In this document: one piece after another, positions 35,381-46,500 of the stretch
Layout of the letters: the number at the start of each line of letters is the position of its first letter
Numbering within the stretch: position 1 is the first letter of the stretch
NCBI GenBank assembly: GCA_000750105.3
Contig: JPHH03000083.1
Location: forward strand, 36,008 to 100,007
DNA length: 64,000 nucleotides
Direction: 5' to 3'
Origin: Tolypocladium sp. Sup5 PDA-1
Lineage: Eukaryota; Ascomycota; Sordariomycetes; Hypocreales; Ophiocordycipitaceae
Made by a program: the position numbers and the translations under genes
The notes under the pieces: generated by a model
Told to the model about the DNA's origin: nothing
Database searches by the model: none
Seen by the model: the letters and a program-made list of their open reading frames with translations, nothing else

Positions 35381-37050
35381 GTTGTTTCATGGATATTTAC
35401 CCCTTTGACGTAGTTCAAATACAGCTCAGAATAAAATGAGAATCTGTCAACGCCAAGGAGGAAATATGCTCAACGGACTCGCACAGCCTCAACGCTTACG
35501 ATATCGCCAAGAGCTTCACTTCCCTTTCTTATGTATATTATCACTATTATTTCCCATTCAATTAGATAGAAATCAAGCTCTCTTCTTTCTGTGACTCTGA
35601 CTTCATCCTGACGGTTGACAGAATCTCTACGGGACCCATTTCCTAGAAGGGTTCCTGAGCTGCCGCCGCTTTAATCTCTTAGCGCCTGAGCCTACCCGAG
35701 CAAGCTTGAAGAACTTGACCACTTCTCGGCTGAAGATCAACCTTCTTTTCCACTACACCGGCGTTCATTGGTGCGCGTCTTCACCCTGGTATCAAATGGT
35801 CACTCGCCAATAGTGTTGCTAATAATATGACAATAAAACAGTATACTGCAATACATACGATATAATATGCGCTCCAGGATATTGTACCAATACAACATGC
35901 GGGCTTTCATACTGTAATAATATAATATGGGGATGTCCATATTGGCAATATATTGTTTTTATTGGGTGGTCACTTTAGAAGTAAAAGTTCGTTTATTTGT
36001 TGACAATTTGACCGACTGATATGCCATGACACGTGCTAAAAACGCGTAGTTTGTTTGTTTGCTTGTTTGTTGTATTTTTCGTCCAGCGACCTTTAGGTCG
36101 CTCAGGTCCCCGAGACGGGGCACAGGACGTGCTGAGCTAGACTATCTGGAATCCCTGCCGCAGAACGCCCGCCCTGATGCCGCCTGCAGGGCCTCGCGAA
36201 GGCGAGCTGTCAGGCTCGATCCCCGGAGGCGGCTCTCCTACGCCCGACGGTAGGTGTCGCTGAGCACACCAGTGCGAGTGCTCAGGGCCCAGGTCCCACG
36301 CCCAGTCCTCCACATGTCCATCCAGCATTTCATCGGCTCGAAGGCGCTGCGTGTCGAAGCCTGTTGCCCGTCAGCGGGACGTCCAGGCGCGTGGCGATGG
36401 CCACAATGGTCAACCCTTGGTTTTGCCGGTCAGAATTCTCTCGCTCGCCAGGCCAACGCTGCTGCCGCAGTCCCATGCTCCAGTAACCAAGCAAGAGAAA
36501 TGGCCGAGGAGCGGCGGCAGGGAAAAACCCTCGGAAGGAATCAGAGGCTGTCGAGCAGCTTGCCTTCAGGGAGAAAAACCTCCGCAACCGGTCACCGTGA
36601 TTGGAAGGGCGAACCTTCCAATTGCCTAGTAGCTCCTTGGTTCCGAAGGAAAGCTATAGGCCAAAGTGCAATTGTCAAGACCGGCTTCGCAGAGGAATAT
36701 GAACTCTCCTAAGGTCTTCCTCTGTGCTGTTAAGGCCACGATGGGCCTGAGCAGCGAAAGCGCGGTCGGGTGGCCTTTAGATCATGTCCCGACTAACGAG
36801 CCGCTAACAGCTCCGCGGGTTACAGAATTTTTACAGGGGAGAGTTGATGTGCTAAAAACGCGTAGTAGAGGTATCAACACAAGCCTATAGGGTGGCATGC
36901 CGCCCAACACCAACCTTCAACCCCCATCCCTATCACTCTACAGTGGGGTAGAGATAAGCCCAATTCCTCAACAACGCCTGCCTTTTGTTCAGACGCCGCC
37001 AGCGAAAAGCTTCATCAATATTAGAGGACATTTTAGAACTCCCCAGTTAG
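35381..37050. other. no gene; AT-rich patch and a direct-repeat-flanked segment
   Basis: 35815-35975 is AT-rich with repeated AATATG / CATATT strings in both orientations. An 18-bp direct repeat (GTGCTAAAAACGCGTAGT) occurs at 36033-36050 and 36849-36866, bracketing about 800 bp of much more GC-rich DNA. The bracketed segment has no recognisable coding content. Confidence 0.6.
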
Positions 37051-37149
37051 CAGGTGCGCCACCTAGACGAGAGCCAAACCTCTAAATGCCAATCGTTGCG
37101 ACCTCGTACGGCTTCCACAATCTCGTGTGCTAAGGCAAGGACATCATGG

Positions 37150-37690
37150 GTCTTCTATCATATGCCAGACGAGGAGATAGAGACGAGATACTACAACCAA
37201 CGGACTGGGAAAGAGGAATGGCGTTGTAAGCATTGCAATAAAACGTACTCCTGTTCGGGTGGAAGGCGGCTCCGGCAAAGCACCTAACGGATTCTCCTCC
37301 TGACGGGCATCCTCTACCCAAAGGCACGCCAGGAACAGCTAAGGTAACAAATATGCGGACTATTCTCAAACAAGCTAGTCTTACGGCCGAAGAGAATCTC
37401 CGAAAATGCCGTAGGCTCAACGATCAATGCGGCCACTCGATCGACCCAGACCAGATCGAAGCGTTATACACACGGTTCATTACGGGCGTGTTCTCTCCCA
37501 TTTCACCTCATAGAATGCCCAGAGTTTCAAGCGCTCCTCGCCTATCTCAATACAAATATCGATACTTAGCTGCCAGACACACACGAGACCATTAGGAAAT
37601 GGATTATTCGGCAGTATGAAGTTCAGAGGGAGAAGGTCAAGCAGCGCATACAGTCGAATGACTCCAGAAACGACCATACCGAGTACTACA
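37150..37690 (+). pseudogene. Restless-like hAT transposase, N-terminal relic
   Basis: The reading starts with a BED-finger-like block (IETRYYNQRTGKEEWRCKHC then NKTYSCSGG). After frame changes it continues as KAAPAKHLTDSPPDGHPLPK, SLTAEENLRKCRRLND, SIDPDQIEALYTRFIT and finally ECPEFQALLAYLNTNIDT with an internal stop, then KWIIRQYEVQREKVKQRIQS. This order is that of the N-terminal third of Restless-type fungal hAT transposases. At least two frameshifts and a stop are present, and nothing of the catalytic core follows. Confidence 0.75.
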
Positions 37691-38827
37691 GGTGATTATG
37701 AAACAATGGCAACGGTGGACCCACGGAGCCTCACGGCTATGTCGGCGCAGACTTGAGAAACATACTAGCATTGGACGTCAAATTTAGGATGCTTAATATA
37801 ATCGAGTAGCTTCTGTTGTCTTCGCTGTTCTGATGTCTGCTCGCTATGCGCACTTAATGCAGAAGGTGCTGAGAGCCTCCTGACGGATCAAGACCAGTAC
37901 GGCAGCTACGGCAATAGATATGGGCAAGTGTGTTGAGTTGTGTTTGAACGAGAAGCTGTTGCTGGATTAGAGCCTGGCCCTGGTGGCGTGGGCATTCACA
38001 CAGATGCACGTCGGCAGTGCTGATCTCCGACAGGGACACGCAGTCCTATCAAGGCAGTTGTTAAAGGATGTTGGGTTTGGAGGCAGCCCCGTCAAGGCAA
38101 TCCTTACAGACTGGTGGCATTGTCGGATGATGCACGAGAGTTTGATGCCTCCGCACCGAGTCCACTATCCGTGTCGGGAGGCACGACATTGGGTTCGTTC
38201 GCGCCTACAATAGGTGTCAGCAAGTTCTTCTGTACGTTTAGACGAAGTCAAAACCAGCTAAAATCGCTGAGCTGGGCTTCCCTTAATGCCATGTCCTTTC
38301 CTGGCGATACCCAGTCGAGCATAACGACAGCTAAGCCTGATCAATACCTAGCAACAGCAACAAAAGGAAGATTATCTATCAGGTTTCGAATACGTAGCAA
38401 CTATGCAACGAGAGCGAGATCTGTTGGGTGACTAAGTATTGTATCTAGGTTCAATGGGCCCGTCATGGGTTTCAAAATCTTCTACATCCGTAAGTCTTTT
38501 TATGGACTTGAAATACGAAAGTTGGTCCAGATTGAATCTCCGTGTGCCGTGCCTCACGGCTCTTTGCTGACAAGGACTTCTCACAGAGAGCAGCTAGGTA
38601 TAGTCCTGTATTACACCTTACACGCGTCCCTTCTTGCTCTCTTGGGCTGGTTTACATACAGTACCTGAAAGGGCGAGTAAGTTTGACGCCAAAAACCGGC
38701 CAGGACCAAGAAGATCCTTCGGCAAGATTTGGTCAGGCGCCAGGTTGTCAAAAGGAACAACCTGACGACATGTTACCGTACATAAAGAGCAGGGCGTCAG
38801 TGTTGTCATCCAGCTTCCTCCCAAATC
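37691..38827. other. no gene supported
   Basis: Short frames only, without recognisable motifs. The last part should contain the promoter of the LysM-like gene that starts at 38828. Confidence 0.35.
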
Positions 38828-39737
38828 ATGTGGCAATTGCATGTCATATTTTACATTGCCTTAGCAGGAGCACACGATGCTAACTCCAGTGTTGGCCTTT
38901 GGAAAGTCGCTTGCGGTGATGTCATGTTAGACGCTGTCGACAAGCTTGGCCTTCCTGGATATCAAGGTATCTTGGATTTAAACCCTGGACTTAAGCCTGA
39001 TTTTGTCCAAGCCGGTGAAACATACACTGTGCCATTCGCTCCCGCCGTACCACCAGCGACCTGGACAAGCTCTGACGGCAATGCTGTCTTCGAACTGCGG
39101 CATAGCAGGACTCAGGGCTGTCAAGTGAGTCCATCTCCAACAATCATTAAAACGCAGGGAGCAACACAATTTTCTGCAATAGCTCACTCAACATCCACCA
39201 CTGTTTCCCTCGTTTCAAGTGCCCGCTCCCCTACACAATCGCTCGCGACCGAAGGTTTTGCATCAGGGACTCGAGATAATCCCAAGGCATCTTTGGACGC
39301 AATCTGCAGTGGATCCACAAGATCGTCTGAAATATTCCAAGGTTTGAAATGCCACCAACGTGGAGAGTTGACAACAGACGAAGGGTTTCAAGAAAGTTAT
39401 GCAACCCGATTTTGCAACGAGAATGGAGTCAGAGACCTCGACAATCAGAGTGATAGTATATCTACGACGTTCTGGAATGGGAACGGTCATTTCTACCGCT
39501 ATACCATTAGCTGGATACCAAATTGCCAGTCGAAAACGCGCCAGTCCGTTGCTACCTCATCAACTGATTGTTCCGAAGTCATGATAGATAACTTTAAACG
39601 ATGTAAGTCGATTCCGAAGGCAATATTACATTAAAGCTTACATCAGTGGTGCAGGCAATAACAATGGCGGCCAAGGAGGTTACAGCGACATCCAATGTCT
39701 GCGCTACGAGTATGAACCAGTCACACTTGCCGTGTAG
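38828..39737 (+). CDS. secreted LysM-like protein with a Cys-rich C-terminal domain
   Basis: Exons 38828-39602 and 39655-39737 join across a 52-nt GT-AG intron to 285 aa. A short hydrophobic N-terminus (MWQLHVIFYIALAGAHD) could be a signal peptide. Residues about 28-70 resemble one LysM: CGDVMLDAVDKLGLPGYQ, then ILDLNPGLKPDF, then AGETYTVPF. A Ser/Thr-rich linker leads to a Cys-containing domain ending with FKRCNNNGGQGGYSDIQCL. That ending resembles a domain often attached to fungal LysM and class V chitinase or killer-toxin-like proteins. A chitin-binding, secreted role is an inference. The 3' exon found across the intron completes the conserved Cys pattern, which supports the model. Confidence 0.7.
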
Positions 39738-40099
39738 CCCCTGTCCCTTTAGAGTCGATAAATTGGCCTTTGAACTGTGTTCTTAGTTTAGTCTTCCCCT
39801 ACAAACACACCGGCCTATCAGCCATGAGTGTAGTTGGTAGAGCAGTAAGCTCTGTCGACTGACACAAAGCCTTTCAGGGTGTAACGTTGTGACCAACACA
39901 CGAGGAAGACCTCGTCTCTATGCAGCCAGCCGCTTTGTGAATGCGAAGCTCTCTGGGCCTCGAAGTCTCCGAGTCCTCGATGATAAAGATGCCGGTGATG
40001 ATGACGATGATGACGACGAAGTCAACACCACACAATGCAACCAAGCCCGGCCCAGCAAACGACCCGCCCGATTCTCAGATCTATCAGGCGCCTGGGTAC

Positions 40100-40900
40100 G
40101 GGTACAGTTACTGGCAACGGTGCAGCGGTAGCCTAGATTCCCATCACCCCCATGCAGTGTAGGTGACTGGTTACCAGTGACTGAATAGTGTGCGCCACAG
40201 CGGTTACTGGCACTCTTCAGCCCTTCCCCTTCAAGGGACCGGTAACTGTGGCCGGGCGGTTACTGGCCTCTCCAGGATACCAGCAACGACGCTTGATTGG
40301 TTACTGGCAACTGCAGCGCTGGGGGTTGCCAGCAGCCCCTAGCTACCGGGAACAAGGGCCGAGAGGTTACTGGCACCTGTGCGTTACCGCCAACCTCTCT
40401 CTATCGGTTACCAGTTGGCCCAGGTTACCAGCAACGACGCTTGATTGGTTACTGGCAACTGCAGCGCTGGGGGTTGCCAGCAGCCCCTAGCTACCGGGAA
40501 CAAGGGCCGAGAGGTTACTGGCACCTGTGCGTTACCGCCAACCTCTCTCTATCGGTTACCAGTTGGCCCAGGTTACCAGCAACGGCAGCTGAGCGGTTAC
40601 TAGCACCCACGGCTCTGCTCGGGTCGTCGTTACTGGCACCTAGTGATATAGCTCCTCAGCGGTTGGCGGTAACTCGGTACGCAGATCGTCGCAGTTACTG
40701 GCACCTTCAGCATATGGGCTGGGTGCTGTTGGCTGATTGATGCACTCAGTACCAGCAACCACGTTTATTTTAACTTGGCGGGGCTGACGTAGCCCATAGC
40801 CCCGCTGCTGGTAACCTTAGACGCCGCCATAGGCTAACTTCCAGGTGCATTTTCATGCCGGAGCGACCGCTACAGCGCTCCAGACTACTGTTACCAGCAT
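40100..40900. repeat. array of GGTTACTGGCA-type motifs in both orientations
   Basis: About 15 copies of GTTACTGGCA(C/A) and its reverse partner (GGTTACCAGCA, CTGGTAACC and similar) occur in 800 bp, from 40107 to about 40898, spaced irregularly by 20-80 bp. Frames crossing it are by-products of the repetition. No terminal repeats or coding content were seen. It lies between the 3' side of the LysM-like gene and the 3' end of the Bcs1-like gene. Confidence 0.85.
40281..40576 (+). repeat. perfect tandem duplication, 148-bp unit, two copies
   Basis: The unit starting CAGCAACGACGCTTGATTGG at 40281 recurs identically from 40429 and ends near 40576, where a third, partial and diverged start (CAGCAACGGCAG) follows. 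Perfect identity of the two copies indicates a recent duplication within the older motif array. Confidence 0.92.
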
Positions 40901-41225
40901 CTAGCATGAGCAGTCGTCGCAGGTGCGACCTGTGTCTTGACACTCTTACAGCAGGATTGTAAATGGAAAACGCGAAGGCCAGAGGTGCATTATCGAAAGG
41001 AGTGTATTCGGCTATTATTTGACTACTACGGTCATGTTGATTGCTTCACAAAACAAAAAGAGCGACAATTTTCCAAAAGAGTGGCAGCTCCAATAGCCCG
41101 CAGACCATTCTGAATTCCAGCTCAACCCCGGCCGGCCACATTAGAAGTAGGAGGTCAGATTGTCGATTGCACCTGCTCCGTGATAATCACGCTGCAACCG
41201 TTCCCTCGCAACGGTATAGATCGCT

Positions 41226-43623
41226 TCAAGCGTCGGCAATGCCAATAGTGATGTGCTGCCATTCATCTTCTGCAGAGCTCTTCGTCAGATCATTGCGTTG
41301 AGAGGAATCGTCGTCATCTAGCCCCTTCATGAAGTCCATTTGCTGTGAAGGAGCTTGCTGCAGCACATTTTCATAATGGCTGTCGCCGTTGGTCCCATCT
41401 CCCGCTGGAGGAAAGGGTTTGAAAAGGTCGAATTGGAAGTCCGCAGGCAACAACTCCGATGCATTTATTCGGCACCCGTCCGTGTTGTTTGGCCAATGAG
41501 CGACGTCAGCAGCAAATGTTGAAGACCCTTCGAAGGCAAACGTTCTCGCAACCGGCAGCATGCTCACGGCCTGTTCACCAGCCTTTCCAGTCGCCTCACT
41601 GATTGGAATAGGAGCAGGAGCTTGACAATTCTCAAAAGATGGTGAAATATGTCCGGCCAAGCGTCCGTCGGCCCTTCGCCAAATCGGTGGGATTTCGGGT
41701 GTGGCGGTAGCTCCGCCCGCCAACATGGCTGGAGGGATGAGACGCTGCATCACGTCCATGCTATATGGCTCAGTGGCAATCCCAGGAGGTCTCATCATGC
41801 CTCTTATCGAGCGTTTAGCCGACGTCGATACAAAATCAGGAGCAAGAACTGCTCCAGAAGATCGGAGAGCATCAAGATGAGCCTCTTCGAGAGCACGCTG
41901 CCAAATCGGTTTGTCTCCTGAGCAGCGTCGGCTTTCATTGAACGGCGGGCAGGCTGGGTCGTGAAGCGAAGTGTCGCTGCCTCCAATTGACCGATGAGCA
42001 GGAGAACAAGGAGGGACTTGAAAAGGCCCTTGGCAGGATGCGCCATCGTCTCCCTCCTCGTCATCAGAGGTTGATTGCCGAGTCATGAACGCGGTTAATG
42101 GCATCGCAGTGGACTGCCAGCAGGCGTTACCAGGATGCACGTTGGAGATAACTTTCGTCAGCTTCTCCCTCTTATCGCGCAGCGTGGCCGTGACCCAATC
42201 CTCGGCATGCTCCACGGCAGATGTGGGCGACTGCCTGTACTGCAAGAGATATGACATAATCTGCGCTGGACTGAACTCTCGCTCCGGCACCTTGGTAGCG
42301 AATTCTGTGGCCAGCCGGTCCACCGCCAAATTTGCTTCGCTCTCGTGTCTTACTTTCAGAGCAGTGTCCGGTTTAAAGATGAAGCCGAAAAGCTGGACGG
42401 TCATGCTTGCATCAGCAAGCCGGAACTCGACTTTTTCGTCAATGCGGCCTGGTCGGATGAGCGCGTCGTCTAGCTTCTCAACATGGTTCGTTGTCATGAT
42501 GAGAACTCGGCCCTCCTGGGATGCCACACCATCGAGGGTATTCAAGAGGCCGGACATCGTAACCGATTTCTTCGGCCTCGTAGACTCATCATCGGATTCA
42601 TCGGGATCTGATGAGCGTGCCGTGCCGACCGCGTCTATGTCCTCCAATAAAACGACGCACTTCTGTGGAAGGTCGGCGAAAAGTTCCTTCAGCATCTGGT
42701 CATTGGCACTAGGGATGCTGAGGATATAGATGTCGAGATTGAGTTCGCCTGCCACAGATAAACTGAAGCTCGACTTTCCTGTGCCCGGTGGACCGTACAA
42801 GAGATAGCCTTTTCGATATGGAATCGTGCGCTTGGCAAACCAAAGTCTGGTCTCCGGGTCGAGGAAGCTCCTCACATCGTCGACCAAGTGCTGCTTCTGC
42901 TTCTCACTGACAATGACGGTCGACAGCGGCCTGATTTCTTTCGTTACCGCCTTCTTCCAAAAATCGCCGCGATTCTCGAATATGGTGGTCTTGTTCTTGA
43001 TCTGATTCAAGTATTCGTGTCGACACTCTTCAAGAAGGTCTTTGAGCACCTTTGCCGATCGACCAATGCAAGTGACTGATATTTCCTCCTGTTTGAACAA
43101 TCCAGAACCTGTCACTTCAGTCCGATAGGAGAGCAGGTTGTTCCTGAACCAAAAGAAAAAGCTCGCTTGCCAAGGTGAAAAGTGGAGGGGTTTTTTGGTA
43201 TCGATGGGTAGATTGCCTTGGTGCTTCCACTTTGTCCCTACTCGGGCCATGGTAGAGCGAGCCGTATCGTCGAGTCCGTGGGACGAAACCCAAGCCAAAA
43301 GCATGTCGTATGCCTCATCAGAGGGCTTCATATGGACGGTTGAGGCTGCTAGAGGTTAGAGAAAAAACACACTGTTGGATATATGGATACTGACTGAAGT
43401 ACTCCTCGAACCATGCCATCAGTTGGCGGGTGTAGGTCCTCAAAAACGCAAGAAGCCCAAAGATGAACATCAGGGGGGCGTAGCTATTGAGACCCCAAGC
43501 GAGAAGCTGCGGAATGTCGACGTGGGAAGTCCGAAGGAAGGGAACGTCCATAATAGTTGGTGGTTTGGACGGCGGCAGCATGGTCCAGGTCCAGGGAAGG
43601 GTGGCATTCGCAGATGCGGCCAT
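41226..43623 (-). CDS. Bcs1-like AAA ATPase
   Basis: Exons 43623-43395 and 43348-41226 join across a 46-nt intron to 783 aa. A transmembrane helix near the N-terminus (PLMFIFGLLAFL) is followed by the BCS1 N-terminal domain (EEYFTASTVHMKPSDEAYDM, formed exactly across the splice). The AAA module has Walker A GPPGTGKS (about residues 262-269), Walker B CVVLLEDIDA and an arginine-finger region (ALIRPGRIDEKVEF). Canonical mitochondrial Bcs1 inserts the Rieske protein into complex III and is about 450 aa. This one has a long, Pro/Ser-rich C-terminal extension of some 330 residues, as in the many expanded Bcs1-like paralogues of filamentous fungi, whose roles are largely unknown. The gene is intact. 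Confidence 0.92.
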
Positions 43624-44432
43624 CGTACCGAGAGTTTCCGAGATAGTAATGGCAAGATGCAATGCCGTGATCTGGGCAAGGCAAACTAAGAGGTAGAAGA
43701 CCGTGAACGACAAGCTTCTCGCGCAACAGCTGTTTGAATAAGATAGGAAGGGAGGTAAGTGTGAAGGCAAGCGTTTGCTACTGTCGCTTGTCCGGGGAGG
43801 AACATGTACCTAGAAGAGATGAAATCAGGACTTGCTCTGGAGCAAGTGGGCGTTATATAGCTGAAGCCATTTTTTTTTTAGAAACGATACACGACATTGT
43901 TCTCTCCACCAGAGGAGACAACAACCATCTTGCCTCTCTCCAAGTTGATTGATTAGGCTGGATCGACATCAGCGAACCAACGTGCGAACCAACACACATC
44001 CCACTCCGACATGCAGCCGTAGAGCTATTCTAGCAACCCACATTCAGGTTGCTTGTGATCGATCAAGTTCGATCCATGCATGGCTGAGATGATACTCGAG
44101 CATCCCGGTATGTAGGGGATAACTTCCCGCGGTTGGAGCTTTGTTGGTGACGCTGCAATGCGCGTCCATCCGATAGGCGAAAAGCAGAGCTGTGACTGCA
44201 CGCCGCATGATGCTGGCTGTGGTACATCAAGTGGGTCCATGTATGGCTGTGGTTGAGCTAGACAGATGCTGTCGGAGCACGTTGACTTCACCAGACTGGG
44301 CGTAGTGCAACAGATACAGCTGTATCAGTCCCAGCTACGATGACCTATGGTTGCTGGTGTAGTTGCCGACTCTGAACCCTGGATAGATGTCTGGGATCTC
44401 CGCAGATCAGATCTGTAGCGCATGCGTTGTCG
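43624..44432. other. upstream region of the Bcs1-like gene, no gene seen
   Basis: This contains the promoter of the minus-strand Bcs1-like gene and further non-coding DNA. No open frame with a recognisable motif is present. Confidence 0.4.
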
Positions 44433-44727
44433 GTGCAATTGCACTGCCTGCATTCGGGTCCGTCACGCGAGTGCAAATGCAACTGCGAGAACTTTGCGTA
44501 AGTGACTTACACTTCGTCTAGGTGCAATCGACTTGCACTGGGGCTGATCGTGTGCAATCGCACCAACTCTGTCGTATCGCAAGCGCATTTAAAATACGTC
44601 TATAGGTACAATTGCGCATGCAGCAGACAAGGGTTCGGTTCGGGTGGCCTTCAACCCTCTGGTTGGTGCAAATACACCCCTAAGCACTTTCCTTTGTGTG
44701 CAAATGCACGGGTACAATGCATTGCAC
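44433..44727. promoter_or_regulatory. cluster of GTGCAATTGCAC-like motifs, upstream of the small ORF
   Basis: Near-palindromic TGCAA/TTGCA strings repeat in 300 bp: GTGCAATTGCAC (44433), GTGCAAATGCAAC (44471), GTGCAATCGACTTGCAC (44523), GTGCAATCGCAC (44552), TACAATTGCGCATGC (44607), GTGCAAATACACC (44667), GTGCAAATGCACG (44698) and GTACAATGCATTGCAC (44712). A TATATATAT box follows at 44755, about 105 bp before the ATG of the 49-aa ORF. The spacing suggests multiple binding sites for one dimeric regulator. A second cluster lies at 46855-47011. Confidence 0.6.
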
Positions 44728-44863
44728 AAACGTCAGAGAGTAGAGTGATGAGGGTATATATATTGCTCCCTTCCACTCTGTCTCGATTACAATGCGTTGC
44801 AACACGTAAATCGACCGTTTACAACCTTTTCGCTAGCTAAACAAGTCAACGAAGTTCGACAAC

Positions 44864-45013
44864 ATGTCCTCAGACGAAATTCAGGCACCTGTGAACTCAT
44901 GCGACTTTCGCACCGGCCGTCGAAGTGATGGATCTTCCTACACGTACAAAAAGTCGGACTGCTACAGCAGCACCTGCAAGTATTCTGATAACTATGTCCC
45001 GCCGCAGCAGTAG
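44864..45013 (+). CDS. small 49-aa protein of unknown function
   Basis: A 49-codon frame (ATG at 44864, TAG at 45011-45013). The product begins MSSDEIQAP and has three Cys and a Ser/Tyr/Lys-rich middle (GSSYTYKKSDCYSSTCKYSD). Support for a real gene comes from the TATA box about 105 bp upstream, the dense motif cluster before it, and a consensus splice donor (GTAAGT) right after the stop, suggesting a spliced 3' UTR or an alternative end. There is no signal peptide. The composition recalls small fungal proteins with Gly-Ser-Tyr-Tyr repeats, but no function is assigned. Confidence 0.45.
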   Translation: MSSDEIQAPVNSCDFRTGRRSDGSSYTYKKSDCYSSTCKYSDNYVPPQQ

Positions 45014-45753
45014 AGGTAAGTCGGCTTTTTGAGCCCAGATGGTTTAACGGCAAAATCTGATCATATACCAGCAGAAATCCGATGCCTTCCCTTTGGTCAA
45101 AACACAGCGGCAAACCTGAGGATGGGTGAAGACTGTCCAAGAGAGAAAGCGATCAAAGGCATGAAACATTGATATTTTTTCTGGATGCACGCTACTGGAG
45201 GACGGTGGGAACTTCTGGGATGATTGATTGAACTTCTGCTTTGTGGCCTCCCCACGCTCCTTCGCTATGAATACAATCGTTTGGTTTACTATCATGATCT
45301 CTTCTCAGAACCTAGTCACCCAGACACTAGCGTAGGCAACGGCAGGCAGCTCGTATACCTAGGCAGAAGGCTCGAAGTCCCGGAGCCAAGGGTTAGCTGT
45401 TGTGTGCCTTTAGTCAAGTTTATCACAAGCCTAATCGTCACAACTGCTCAGTCGTTTGACACCTCTGCAGTTGTTCAACCCCATCCTCTCCCTTTCCCCC
45501 CCACCAACACAAAAAAATAAAAAGAGAATTTGCCGCTTTTCACTCTCCAACCTCCTCCATCAATGTACATCTATATCAGCTCCTCAGCTGTCAATGACAT
45601 GACCGTCGCATCAATTTGCACCAGTCCCTAGGTTCTTGCACCGGGCCGTAACTGTCACTGACTCATTGCTCAAGATTGCACTTTGCTTGACTTATCGAAC
45701 GTCCACGACCCGGGATTCGGTCACCCTGAATTTGGTCTCGCACGTCATACCTT
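45014..45753. other. intergenic between convergent genes
   Basis: This lies between the 3' ends of the small ORF (plus) and the kinase-like gene (minus). No gene can be supported; scattered TTGCACC strings (for example near 45617 and 45637) echo the motif of the flanking clusters. Confidence 0.4.
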
Positions 45754-46500
45754 TTAACACGCATACATGTGTTCCCGTACCTTCGACAGGCCAAAAAAAT
45801 CATTCTCGAACCTCGCGTGCTCCGATCCTTCCATTGACCAGCCGCGAGTACCCGCTTTGAGCCCAAGTCTCTGCCCTTCTTGCTGGCATGAGTCAAAATC
45901 AATAAGGATGGGATGATCCATCTCATCAACCATGACATTCGTTGGGTTGATATCGTTGTGGACGAGACCCAATGAATGTAGATGCCGGATTCCTTGTTCG
46001 ATACCCTGGAGACAAAGATCCTTGTTGAAGGGTGTGGCGACTTTCAATCGCCTAGCAAGAGTCATCCTGTATCTAGCGAAACAGAGACCTTTAATACGGT
46101 TGGCACTCACAACACAGCCCATGTAGGTAGCAACATTGGGGTGTGGATGCTGCTTCAGAAGCTCGCAAACTTCGACTTCGTGCAGCATTTGACTGCTGAG
46201 TTGTAGAGATGCCGGAGTGTCGCCATAATCCAATAGATTTGGTTCTTTAACATAGCATTCCGAGGGCAAGGGCTCGGGGGCTCGCGTAAATTGAGCCGAG
46301 AAGTACGGCCAAATGTTATCGGAAGGGATTGAGATCTTATGGAGTCGATCTAGGTCAACTGCAGACGATGCACCGATACGATCTTTAGTGATCGCGAAGA
46401 AGTATTCGTGGTTTTGTCCTCGAATAATGAGTTTCGTAAAGTCAAATTCGAGATCACCATCTTTCTCAATGAATGCCTGGCTCTGCTGGTAAATTTCCAT
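45754..46500 (-). CDS. protein kinase-like protein (fungal type)
   Basis: From the ATG at 46500 the frame encodes 248 aa of a kinase-like fold. It has a helix with an early E (MLHEVEVCELLKQHPHPNV), the catalytic loop LVHNDINPTNVMVDE (HxDxxxxN pattern), and IDFDSC where DFG would stand. A KAGTRGW turn and the ENDFFGLSKVREHM ending are usual for this fungal group. The ATP-binding glycine loop and Lys are not obvious. An in-frame upstream exon ending at 46561 (reading HYIADIAPTGSAIEM across an intron at 46560-46509, donor GTAAGT) suggests the real protein is longer at its N-terminus. Activity is uncertain, since DFG is altered. It faces the small ORF convergently. Confidence 0.7.
   Translation of the reverse strand: MEIYQQSQAFIEKDGDLEFDFTKLIIRGQNHEYFFAITKDRIGASSAVDLDRLHKISIPSDNIWPYFSAQFTRAPEPLPSECYVKEPNLLDYGDTPASLQLSSQMLHEVEVCELLKQHPHPNVATYMGCVVSANRIKGLCFARYRMTLARRLKVATPFNKDLCLQGIEQGIRHLHSLGLVHNDINPTNVMVDEMDHPILIDFDSCQQEGQRLGLKAGTRGWSMEGSEHARFENDFFGLSKVREHMYAC

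Noticed and set aside
39815..39900. Possible tRNA gene (TGTAGTTGGTAGAGCA string)
   Set aside because: Only the D-arm resembles a tRNA; no T-loop consensus or closing acceptor stem could be found.
40188..40740. Overlapping plus-strand ORFs of 100-147 codons
   Set aside because: They are by-products of the tandem duplication and motif array; no start context, intron or known domain.
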